From positions 1 through 64,000 of the forward strand of contig JASANC010005142.1 in NCBI GenBank assembly GCA_030248135.1: 64,000 nucleotides of DNA, in the 5' to 3' direction. The notes beneath the pieces were generated by a model. That model did not search any database. It worked only from the letters and a program-made list of their open reading frames with translations, and was not told the DNA's origin. Source of the stretch: Theristus sp. LFF4_11. Taxonomy: Eukaryota; Nematoda; Chromadorea; Monhysterida; Xyalidae. Both the position numbers and the translations under genes were made by a program. Below are positions 12,871 to 25,252 of the stretch, in pieces; the stretch's first letter is position 1; every line of letters begins with the position of its first letter.

Positions 12871-13033
12871 TTCTACAATAGTGCACCCCCCCCCAATGGC
12901 CCACGCGCGGGGGGGGGGACACCAAAACTACATACCTACACGCGCACGGGCGGCGCAGCGCAGCACGCGCAGCACGAGAGCGCGCGCCCGCACGGCCAAG
13001 AACTTGTTTAAAACGCAATTGTTCTGACATCTT

Positions 13034-13140
13034 CCTTCTTAAAAAGGCTTGGCTTAGGTTAGGATTAGGTCAGGAGTGTGTTTAGCTTTGAATTAGGCTT
13101 TAGGATTAGGTTTTGGTTTAGGCTTGTTTAGGCAACGTCT
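13034..13140 (+). repeat. TTAGG-rich degenerate repeat
   Basis: Irregular repetition of TTAGGATTAGG / GGTTTAGG-like words following AAAAAGGCTTGGCTTAGG. Related words occur at 15044-15120, 21233-21310 and 42510-42540, always inside dispersed repeats, so this is part of a repeat family rather than a simple telomeric tract. Confidence 0.55.
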
Positions 13141-13609
13141 GCCAACATCAGTGCTTTCACAGGGAAAAGAACGATCCAAATGTACTACACTATGTACATA
13201 TTTCATACATACCGCAGGAAGCTCCCATATTTGTTTAGGTATGTACATAGTTTGACCATAGCATCTTAATTATGCATACATAACTAACAACAGACATAAT
13301 TAGATACATACCTGTTTGTCTTGCCCCCTTAAGAGAGCGTGTATCTGCATGCGTGTGAGGGGTTTCCATAATTGCAAACATATTTATTGCATACTTAGTC
13401 ATAATTGTCTGACTGCGCCATAATCGCATATATGTGATACATACCCTATACCCCGATGGCTCAGTTATGTTACGCCACTATGGTACATACCATATACGTC
13501 GATGAGCCAATTATGTGTGCCACTATGGTACATTTGGGGTACATTTGGAGTACATACGTGTGTACATTTGGCGTACATTTGGATAGTTCTTTTCCCTGTG
13601 TTTGATTTA

Positions 13610-14363
13610 GTACGACAGGCCAACCGGGTGTCACTGTACCATGACTGACACCCCCCCACTGAAAAATTTTCGGCACCCCCCCCCCACGCATAGTTGTTCC
13701 AGAGCCGAGGGGTTGGGGGGGCCGATATAGATAGCTGGAGCAAATTTTCTAGATAGATAGATAGCTGGAAAATTTTGGGGGGGGGGCCGCGGGGGGGCCA
13801 TGTGACTTTGGGGGGGCCGGTCAAAATTTTGAAATTTGATAGATAGATAGCTAAAACGCTAAAAAGCTATAAAAACAGCAAAATAATGCTAAAAATACAC
13901 TAAAAATCAAGTATAAACGCGTATTTTACCTAAAATTAGCGAAATTTTCAAGAATTACGAGCAAAAATGGTCAATTTTGGTCAAAAATTAACTCATTTTA
14001 TGTCTTCGAAGACAAAAATTTTCAGATAGATAGCTGGCTGAGAAATTTTTTTAGATAGATAATAGCTGAGCCGAAAAAACCTGTTTGATAGAGATAGATT
14101 CAAAAATTTTTGGGGGGGGGCGGCCCCCCCAGGCTCCCCCCTAGAACAACTATGCCCCCACGTGACGACACCCCCCCCCCTCGAAAATTTGCTTTCGCCT
14201 GGTTTGGTACCGAAGGTAAAATTTGGTACCGAAGGCGAAAGCAAATTTTCGAGACGTCACGAAAGCTGACGTCACGTGGGGAGAGGTGCCGAAAATTTTT
14301 CAGTGGGCGGGGGTGCCAATCATGGGACAGTGGCACCCCCGCGTGGGCCATGGGGAGTGCGAG
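13610..14363 (+). repeat. Older C/G-rich repeat carrying a nested hAT-like insertion
   Basis: Flanks 13610-13688 (GTGTCACTGTACCATGA ... TTTCGGCACC, C-run) and 14155-14363 (GTGACGACACCCCCC, TCGAAAATTTGCTTTCGCC) are continuous at 42300-42410, where no insertion is present. The host repeat therefore pre-dates the element at 13689-14154. It has long C or G homopolymers and no open frame with family motifs. Confidence 0.7.
13689..14154 (+). mobile_element. hAT-like non-autonomous element, family A, copy 2
   Basis: 466-bp copy with CATAGTTGTTCCAG at the left end and its complement at the right end, flanked by the perfect 8-bp duplication CCCCCACG (13681-13688 and 14155-14162). Internal GATAGATAGATAGCTGG words and G-runs match copies 1 and 3. 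No coding capacity. Confidence 0.93.
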
Positions 14364-14896
14364 CAGCAGCGAAAGTGCGGGGGGTGGGGGCGCCCCCACC
14401 CCCCCCTCAGCCGAAAATCCTGCCCGTGCACGGGCAGATACCCGTGTACCCCCCTTCCCCCCCTTTACCTCGACACGGGTACCAGACTCCCCCCCCACCC
14501 CCCTCCGCGAGAAAACACGGGATCGCACCCCCCCCCCTCACGGTGGTCAATCTCATCTCAATTTTTTCCAAAAATACCGTAATTTTTGCATTTTTCTTGA
14601 CGTTTGTGTCTGTCCCTGCATAGATTTTGTTGTTTCTGACCAAACAAGCAGCTTGTTTGCACAAAATATTCTGTATTTTACAAGAATTTCTGTGTTTTTC
14701 TAAGGCAAAAATTTTGTATCACCCGTGCGATCCCGTGCACCCCCCCCCTCCCGTAAATTTTCTGCCAGTGCACCCCCCCCCTCAGGAAAATTTGCTGCCC
14801 GTGCACCCCCCCCCCCTCACCGAGAAGGCACCTGACCCCCCCCCTCTGAAATTAGGCAAACACCCCCCCTCACCCGAGGTCCCGCTTTCGCTACTG
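14364..14896 (+). mobile_element. hAT-like non-autonomous element, family B, copy 1
   Basis: 533-bp element with ends CAGCAGCGAAAG and CTTTCGCTACTG, flanked by the perfect 8-bp duplication AGTGCGAG (14356-14363 and 14897-14904). It shares a unique interior (AAACAAGCAGCTTGTTTGC and neighbours) and runs of C with the inverted copy at 16376-16898. Proline-rich open frames here arise from C-runs and are not real genes. Confidence 0.92.
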
Positions 14897-14924
14897 AGTG
14901 CGAGTGCACTGTTGTAGAAAAATT

Positions 14925-15205
14925 TCTCGTGAAACTACAAAGCTAAACCGGAGCTGGAGCTGATCCCTGATCCCAATGTTTCACCCCTTCAACAAAGCTG
15001 TCAATCAAGGCACTTTCACTTTGTTAAAAAGGCTTCACTTAGGATTAGGATTAGGTTTAGGATCAGGAACCTACAACGACTTCATTAGGATTAGGATTGG
15101 GCTCAGGATTAGGAACCTACAACGACTTCATTGAAACCGAACTAAACAACAAAACAGACTGTAAACTTGGCTTTGGTTTAGTAATGTAGGCAAAGCAAAA
15201 TTTCT
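14925..15205 (+). repeat. 270-bp dispersed repeat with TTAGGATTAGG core, copy 1
   Basis: Nearly identical to 21123-21393 in the same orientation, starting at GTGAAACTACAAAGCTAAAC / GTAAAACTACAAAG and ending near TTTAGTAATGTAGGCAAAGC. It contains the block AGGATTAGGAACCTACAACG twice. No terminal inverted repeats or open frame were found. Confidence 0.85.
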
Positions 15206-16307
15206 GGGGGTGCACTGCACACGACACCCCCATCCCACGGTTGGCCTACATAGGGAAAGAAATATTTTCTACTAAACAGCAAAAAGAAAACCAGAGCGTG
15301 AATTATAAGCAATCACGCTTTAGAAACAGAAGTAGACGTTTTAAAAAGGTGTGGCAGCCAAATTCATGTTTTTCTTTTGTTTACTTTTTCAATCAAAGAG
15401 AGAAAATGCAATTCCTTGTTGCAACTTCGTGAATAAAGGAACGTAGTGAAGAAACTGAAGCGGCGCCATTCGTGTGCTTTCGGCCATTGTTCGCGATCCC
15501 AATTGCGAAAGGCCGCTCTGATTGGTTGACCCAGAAAAACAAACAAGTCACGGTGATTGCTTGCACGTTGCAAAGACCATGATGACCATAAACAGAAGTT
15601 TTAATGGTTGGTTGGTTGATTGCGCCCTGATTGGTTGGCACAGAAAAACAAATGAAAAACGAATCGGGCCCTGATTGGTGGTTGCACCAGAGGCTACAGA
15701 GACGAAAAAATTCTGGATGCACATTCGATCGGTTGTTCAAAACTTTGTGCACTATCATTTAAAAATTTGTGGCAGCCAAACTCACTCATGGTACAATCCA
15801 AACAGACAGCAATCGCAGACGGAAATCTCGTCTCTGAAGACGGAGGATCTCTGAACTGAACAAACGGAACGGCACAAGAGACAAGAAAATATCACTGAAA
15901 AGTGATTTTAGCCTTTTATCATAAATCATTCAATCAAGTTTATTTGTATGCCTCACGTCAAACAGGACAACACATTGTCAATTTTTTGCTTGCACAATGG
16001 CAGAGGGAACAGACAGACAGACAAACAGACACAGAGCTCACAACTTTTTGAACAATAAAAAAATTGGCGAATTGAAGGAGAGACTGATAATGCAACGCTG
16101 AATGGAATCAGTTCATTGTTCTGGTTTGTTTTCTGGTCCATTTTCCGCATCGACAAGGTTTACAAATGGGTTCCCGATACTTTCCCACAGATGAGTAGAT
16201 GCTATGCGTGTGCAGCCGCTGCACCCGTACCAGTGGAATGGATTTTTGATGAAGATGCATGTGCATTTCTTTCATAATGTAGCACTCCGCCATCCCACCC
16301 ATGACAT
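15206..16307. other. No supported gene; ATTGG-rich spacer
   Basis: Several GATTGGTTG / CCTGATTGGT words cluster at 15515-15690, resembling pieces of the AATCAGCTGATTGG repeats elsewhere in the window. No coding frame or terminal repeat could be defined. Confidence 0.4.
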
Positions 16308-16375
16308 TTTTTCGCTTAAATTTTAAAGGAAAAACGTAAATGTTGCTGCAAAATATTTGAAATTACAATGATTGT

Positions 16376-16898
16376 CAGTAGCGAAAGCGGGACCTTGGGT
16401 GAAGGGGGGGGGGGTGTTTGCCAAATTTTAGAGGGGGGGGGTCAGGTGACTTCTCGGTGAGGGGGGGTGCACAGGCAGCAAATTTTCCTGAGGGGGGTGC
16501 ACTGGCAGAAAAATTTCGTGAGGGGGGGTGCACGGGATCGCACGGGTAATACCAAATTTTAGCCTTAGAAAAACACAGAAATTCTTGTAAAATACAGAAT
16601 ATTTTGTGCAAACAAGCTGCTTGTTTGGTCAGAAACAACAAAATCTATGCAGGGACAGACACAAACGTCAAGAAAAATGCAAAAATTACGCTATTTTTGG
16701 AAAAAATTGAGATGAGATTGACCACCGTGAGGGGGGGTGTGCGATCCCGTGTTTTCTGGCGGAGGGGGGTGGGGGGGGAGTCTAGTACCCGTGTCGAGGT
16801 AAAGGGGGGGGGGGTACACGGGTATCTGCCCGTGCACGGGCACGATTTTCGGCTGAGGGGGGGGTGGACCCCCCCACCCCCCCGCACTTTCGCTACTG
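16376..16898 (-). mobile_element. hAT-like non-autonomous element, family B, copy 2
   Basis: Ends CAGTAGCGAAAG (left) and CTTTCGCTACTG (right), inverted relative to the copy at 14364. Flanks ATGATTGT and ATGAGTGT match at 7 of 8 positions, consistent with an aged 8-bp target duplication. The uninterrupted host copy near 42150 supports the exact insertion point. Confidence 0.88.
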
Positions 16899-16931
16899 AT
16901 GAGTGTCAAGTTATCATATATTCAGCTTATA

Positions 16932-17386
16932 CCGTATTACCCCCAATAAACCCCCATGGGGGACTAATACGTCAGCGACTTTTAGAGGTGGGGGTTTATT
17001 GGTGATGGGGGGAGGATTATTGTTGGGGGGGGGGGTTATTTACAAAAAATTCTAGGGGTGGGGGTTTGTTGAAAAATGGCAAAAATACCTTGCATGGCAG
17101 GCAAGAAAGTCGCAGAAATTTCTACTTTTCACAGAGATTTCTTTTTGTAACAGCCTTTTGTAATGAAATTACCATTAACTCACCCCTTTGGAACCTTTGG
17201 AAGCACAATTTCACCAATGTCACTGCATTCAGCCACTGAATTCGCTAGGTATGTGTTTCAAACAGGTTTCCAATTAACCCCCATGGGGGATTATTTGTGG
17301 GGGGGATTATTCGGAAACTGGTCGGGGGTGGGGGTTGGGGTTTATTGGTGGGGGGATTAATGGGGGGTTTAATGGGGGTAATACGG
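16932..17386 (+). mobile_element. TA-target inverted-repeat element, copy 1
   Basis: Ends CCGTATTACC and GGTAATACGG lie between TA dinucleotides (16930-16931 and 17387-17388). The interior has G/C-rich arms with GGGGTTTATT words and a unique core (GGCAAAAATACCTTGCATGG to GTTTCAAACAGGTTTCC) shared, inverted, with 53382-53830. No transposase. The TA target suggests mobilisation by a Tc1/mariner- or similar-type enzyme. Confidence 0.85.
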
Positions 17387-17470
17387 TATTATGGACTTTA
17401 GAGACAAAAAATCATGATTTTTGAGCAAAAGTTCATATGATTTTTGGGTGGTCCGAAAAAATTTTTGGAG

Positions 17471-18181
17471 GTGTCACTGTAACTAGGTCCATGTAGGGGG
17501 GGGGTGGGTAGGGTGTCCACTGTCCAGCAAATTTTGAGGGGGGTGTGGATGGTCCAGTGTCAGGTTTTAGGGGGTGGGTGTCGCGTGACCCCCCCCTCCC
17601 CCCCCACGCGGAAATCTCGGGTGCTCGATTGTACGCACGCCCATTAGCAGAATAAGCAGCGTTAGCAGCATTAGAAGTATAAACAGCATTAGCACAGTTT
17701 AGCGTTTAGTTCCGACAAGGTGGAGGGGGAGCGTTTAGCAATCAAATGCGGTTTTTGACAGTATAGTAAGGTTTCGGGTTTTGGGGGTCTTACTGCACCA
17801 TCCCTTGCACTCCCACGAGGCGCAAACGCAAACTGGCTAGGGTGGGTACACACACACACCCCACCCCCTCATCTTCGCCACTGCTAATAGTACCTCAAGT
17901 TCTGATTACGTATTAGGAAACTACAGTAATTTGTGTTTTTTACGATGACAAACGATATTGTTTGAAGATCCACTGTCATTATCCAACACTAAACGGCAAT
18001 TAAATCAATTAACTTGAACAGTACAAAAGTTCCGCGTTTTTGTGTCAAGCCGTTTCATTACTTCGATTTCATAATTCCTCCACCGGACGTCACACAACAA
18101 CTGACCCCGTTTCGACTTGCTCTGCGGACGTGATCATCATCATTAATTAGACAAGACTAGCAAGCAAGATTTATTCTCGCG
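17471..18181. other. G-rich repeat remnants and spacer
   Basis: 17471-17640 holds GGGGTGTCC-type words and C/G runs like the neighbouring repeats. 17641-18181 has no recognised feature apart from being the 5' flank of the gene starting at 18182. Confidence 0.4.
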
Positions 18182-19313
18182 ATGAGCGTTCAAGTGAAAC
18201 AAACAGACTCGCTGATGGGGCCGCTGCTGACGGCGCTGCAAGAGTCGGATGTTCGCACGGCCGCTTCGTTCTCGGAGGCGCACACGGCCACCGGACCGTT
18301 TGAGCCGGTCAGCCCAATGGAGTCGGCGCGTGACGTCACAGTGCACAGCGTGGTCATCAGCGACGGAGATGTTGTGGAGCACAAGACGCATCTCTTTGAC
18401 GATCTCCCATATTGGCTGACTCATCACGGAAAAGGAGGCCTGGTGTTCCACGGTTGGTCTGTGGACCATACATGTTTTCAAGTCAAGATACACCTCCCAG
18501 TACAATGTACACTTACTTATGCTTAATCACACATGTCTACTGTCACGGCAGGTAACCCGATTGCGACCGAGTCTGAGTATTTTGAAGAATCGTTGAACGA
18601 GCAATACGAGCTCGGCGGTAGTCTGCCGATGCGCCACCACTCAGCAAAGCCCGCAGAGCGTCACTCGTCCTGTTATCTGCCAACCGGTGACTCTGAGGCA
18701 TCCGAACAGCAGCGGCCGGTTGAGATGTTCGCGCTGAATGAGGACGACGCTCGCAAATACCGTTTCCACGAGCAGAATCGAGCGTTGATTGAGCGTGTCG
18801 ACAACATCAGACGCAACTACAACAAGCAGATGCAGGCGCAGGGTGCACAAGGTAGTACACTGTGACGCAGTGTCGTGCAGCACGACGGACATTGCGTGCA
18901 CAAGTGCATGCTTGGTGTGTATGAATCTGGCACTTGCCGAGTTTGCTATTGTTTGTTTGTGTTGTTCAGCGAACAGACGTCCATCAGAGACAGCGACGGC
19001 GGTGGGTGCAGTGAACACGGCTGTTGCAAGAGACGCCCAGAATGCCAACAGAGATGCCCAGATTGCGAGTGCCACCGCAGTTCGTCCTCCATCGCAACAT
19101 GCTCCCATGGAAGCGTCTCGTCCGTCCGTCGACCACCAGCAGCAGCAGTCGTCTGCTCTCAAGCGCTACGCGTTGACGCCAGCGGAAATGGCACAGCGGC
19201 GTGCGGAGCGTTTCAATCGAGCGGCATCGCCAGCGCAGGCCACCCGTGTGCCAAGCGTTTACTGCGAGAAATCGTTGCAAGGCGTCAAAATCGCTCCACC
19301 CACTGATTACTGA
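18182..19313 (+). CDS. Unrecognised charged, Ala/Gln-rich protein
   Basis: Three exons, 18182-18452, 18552-18851 and 18970-19313, join in phase 1 at both introns and give 304 residues. There is no signal peptide or membrane segment. Residues about 1-100 are mixed acidic. Residues about 165-190 (KYRFHEQNRALIERVDNIRR) look helical and could form a short coiled coil. An Ala/Asn/Asp-rich stretch with ARDAQ/NRDAQ repeats follows, then QQQQ, then a basic C-terminal segment (MAQRRAERFNRAA). The last residues are PPTDY. The predicted picture is a soluble, largely disordered cytoplasmic or nuclear protein. I do not recognise a family. Exon structure is well supported by phase and by an uninterrupted frame through 915 coding bases. 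Confidence 0.7.
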
Positions 19314-19444
19314 TCGCACGCAACTTTTCACAACTTTACCCCATTGATGACACACACATGCACATGTATGCATAAAATCACATGTTTGCTTTTGTGACTA
19401 CAATGAATTATTATACTACAAAAACTATTATTGTGGATTTATTC

Positions 19445-19644
19445 AAACGTGTCCAGACTAAAATAACGTCATTTGTTTAAAAACGCCCGTTTGTCAATGT
19501 GCAGGCACTAAAATGTCAGTTTGATGTGACTGATTCGACATTCACCATTTGTTTGCGGAAAGAAACCGGCTGAAAGTCTGGTTTTGCTGTGAACGGCAAG
19601 CGCATGTTTGGCGGCACATGACGTCATGTCAGTGGGACACGTTT
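19445..19644 (+). mobile_element. Short inverted-repeat element with TGACGTCA-like ends, copy 1
   Basis: About 200 bp bounded by AAACGTGTCC and GGACACGTTT; each end carries an ACGTCAT block. Similar copies lie at 26010-26214 and, inverted, at 60849-61053. The sequence TATTGTGGATTTATTC outside the left end is also shared, so the repeat unit may extend beyond the arms. Confidence 0.85.
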
Positions 19645-21122
19645 AAAAATTAGGTCATTGTACTAATTACTACATGAGTCAATTGAGATTCTCAAAAAAT
19701 TGGGCATTTCATGTTCCCGAGTTCGTCCGTTTTGCCTGCACAGTAAAAAACGATTAAATCGGTCTTTTAATGCCAATGAAAACGGGAATATTTTTACAGT
19801 GTACATGTGCAGCCGATAATGCCACCAAACATACCACTGAAAGCGTAAGAGCATCATGTGTTTGCAGCTTTTTTTTGCAATATTGACTTTCAGGTAATGA
19901 TTCTTTGAAAAATATTGTGTAACATAATGAACCGGAATTCGTGGCTTTTATTTTTTTCGTGACAAACGCTGATACATCAATAAAAACCGCTAAGGTTTAG
20001 CGGATATGCGATTTTGTGTGTACGTGCAGAAAAGGCCAACACAACAGCACCACAAAATGCTGCTTCTTTACGATGATAACGACGCACACACCGCGCGCTA
20101 CCGATGCCTGTGTTTTTCGAAACAGCTGACCAAAAACTAATGTGTTGTTGTGAGACAGGCGCAGTTACACAGTCAGCATTGACTGGGCTGTGGGCACAGC
20201 CGACCCCATGGTTTTCTGCGTTACGGCTCACAGGGCCGGTAGGTACATTGCTGCACAAGTTGAACATGGAGTTCTGTTGAAGTGACAATAAAACTTTTTG
20301 ATTTGGAACGTAGTAAAAAAGATGAGAAAGAAACTTTTGTGAACCAATGGGAATACACAGGAGCAAAGTTGTGGAACGTTCCATGTGAATTTATATGTAT
20401 CGAAAGCTGTTGAACTTGGCCACATTTCACCATAAGCCGCATCGATTTGTACAATGTGGAGAATGAGCGCACAGCAACGCACACAAGCAGCAGACACTGC
20501 GGAATGGAGCGTAGTTTCATTCTGCACTACATCAGACATTGCGCAGCGTCACCCAACAGCAGAAGTGAGCCAGAGTGCCTGCGTCTGTTTGACTCGATCG
20601 TTTCTATTCTTTCTCTGCCTGCCTCAGCTTTCTCGTTTCGCCCATTTTCATCTTTTAAAAGTGAATTCGTCTAGCTGAACTCAATCGTTGTACCTTTTCG
20701 TGTTGTTTTTGCAACGTTTGCTTGTTATTTGCTGAAAAGTACAGCACAAAATATACACCAGAAGCTTGTCAATATGTTTACAAAGTTGTCAAATTTACAG
20801 CTATAAACTGTTATGTTTGTTGTAATGTTGCTTCAACTGTTAACAATATTTTGTTTTTTTCGGTTGGTTTTGGCATATCAAGGAGAGTAACATCATTTAT
20901 ATTTTTATCCATGATGGACGAGCGAGAAGCGTGTTTCTTTAGTTCACATCACAGTGGTTTACAGTAAACACCAGTTAGTTGTGCTAACTGCCAAGACCGT
21001 TTCACGCTCCCAAAAAAAGAAATTTTACAATTTGAAAGTCGACGCTGATTGACTAGCGCCAGATTGTGTATCAGTCAGTACAGTTCAGCGTTCAATGTCA
21101 GTACACTAGGACTACGACTACC
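19645..21122. other. Intergenic, no supported gene
   Basis: Short open frames on both strands overlap each other and lack motifs. Nothing recognised. Confidence 0.4.
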
Positions 21123-21393
21123 CCGTAAAACTACAAAGCTAAACCGGAGCTGGAGCTGATCCCTGATCCCAATGTTTCACCCCTTCAACAAAGCTGTCAA
21201 TCAAGGCACTTTCACTTTGTTAAAAAGGCTTCACTTAGGATTAGGATTAGGTTTAGGATTAGGAACCTACAACGACTTCATTAGGATTAGGATTGGGCTT
21301 AGGATTAGGAACCTACAACGACTTCATTGAAACCGAACTAAACAACAAAACAGACTGTAAACTTGGCTTTAGTTTAGTAATGTAGGCAAAGCG
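21123..21393 (+). repeat. 270-bp dispersed repeat with TTAGGATTAGG core, copy 2
   Basis: Near-identical to 14925-15205 over its whole length; only scattered substitutions are visible, so the duplication or insertion is recent. Confidence 0.85.
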
Positions 21394-21828
21394 CACGACT
21401 ACCCTACCACTAGTCACCACCATGCATTAGCATCACTGATCGATCGACTGTTTTTCTGTTCCCCCAGTGTTTTTTGTCAATTGTTGGATATCAAAACGAA
21501 ATAACAGTTGGTTGGTCTTGTCTTGGTACTATTAACTTTTTAGGTTCTGCGACAAAATTCGTGTGCAGACGTAGAAAAGAAACCAGTTTCATGCTTTTTT
21601 TAAACGCGGCAAAAATGATGTCATGATCTGATCATTTTTGAAGTTTTGCAATGTAAACACGGATTGCGTAGTATTTTTTCTTTTCAGCTCGTCCCGCGTT
21701 TTTCGTTCGTTCTTCTGATTCTTTTCTTCCAGCTTTGAAGAAGCTTGATTAAAACTGTTTGATTGGTCATCTAGTCTTCGAAGCCGGTTTTAATTTTTGA
21801 TCTCTATTCTGCTGTTGCTGTGTTAACA

Positions 21829-24142
<2,314 letters not shown>

Positions 24143-25252
24143 AATGCTTCGCAATTTGCAGCAGCAGTTATAGTTTTTATTAAAATTTGGCCTGTTTAGT
24201 GTTTGTTCTGTTTTTTTTTAACAAACGAGCGTAGAAAAAGGTAAAGACGATGCTCATGGGTACACCAACACCGCTCGTGTGGTTTTTTACGGTTTCTCAG
24301 TTTGTGCTCTCGAAGTTCGAATTCTCTTTCGTTTTCGTTCGTCTGTTCACGTGTTTTTATGGTATTCTCTCGAGTTCTCATGCTGTTCGGTAATGCAAGT
24401 TATTTGGTAGACACCGGTAGCACAGAATGTTGTCGTTGTAAACATTTGGTTTGTTTCCATCTCGTTCGTGTAACACGGTGTGTTTTTTCAACTTAGCAAA
24501 ATGATAAGTGCGTCATGTTTATTTGTTGTTGTTGGTTTTTACTTGTTAGAAGCACAAGGTAGTAACTCGAGTATTCCATTATGTGGCGAAAAGCTGCTTT
24601 TAAGTCAAAAACAATACAATGAAGATTTGATCTTATATGTTCTGCTTTTACCATCGGTTTACGTGTAGTTGTTGCTTTTTGTTAGTCGTTTACCAGTTTG
24701 CTCCGTGCGGATTTTATTTCGGGTTGAGTTCGACAATATTTAGGCTAGTCGCATTTGCTTAACACAGTGGCTTTTCAAAGGTCGATTGATGTGGTTATTC
24801 GTGATCGTGACAGTTTGAATGTAAAAAATCGAGTAGTTCGTGATGTTTAGTTTAGAACAAGAAAAGAAACAAAACGATACAGGTATCAGGTATGCAAAAG
24901 CAAACGTAAATGCCAGCCAGGAAGACACCGGAGAAGGCACAGGTTGCTATCATACAATTTCTTTGGAATGACTAGAAGGTACTCAGGGCTTCTTGTGAAT
25001 ACTAAAAACAATACATGACACATGCGCAATAACTTTTAGCAAAAACGTTTAAAAAACCGTCACCAGCACAAAACCAGATGACCAACAGGAGGCAAAATTT
25101 TATTGTTGGTAACTAAACACTATAAAATTTCATTGCCAAACCCCGAAACACTAAATCAAAACGGCTCGCAGTGGTTTTTAAATACCTATTTTTAATGACG
25201 CACAATATTCCCCCCCCCCGAAATCGAAAAGCATCGACTATTAGCAGCAACC
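24143..25252. other. Spacer between the convergent GAPDH and BAR-protein genes
   Basis: Presumably the two 3' UTRs and intergenic DNA. No further feature recognised. Confidence 0.5.

Larger units (their letters stand above)
16308..17470 (+). repeat. Host repeat split by two younger insertions
   Basis: Segments 16308-16375, 16907-16931 and 17387-17470 are contiguous in an inverted, uninterrupted homologue at 42040-42230. The gaps are exactly a hAT-like element (16376-16898) and a TA-flanked element (16932-17386). The intact copy shows the pre-insertion sequence at both sites. Confidence 0.85.

Noticed and set aside
14110..14920. Long proline/arginine-rich open frames in several frames on both strands
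   Set aside because: They come from C/G homopolymers in the transposons, have no splice or start logic, and repeat in the inverted copy at 16376-16898.
15044..15120. Interstitial telomere tract
   Set aside because: The TTAGG words are irregular and belong to a fixed 270-bp repeat found again at 21123.
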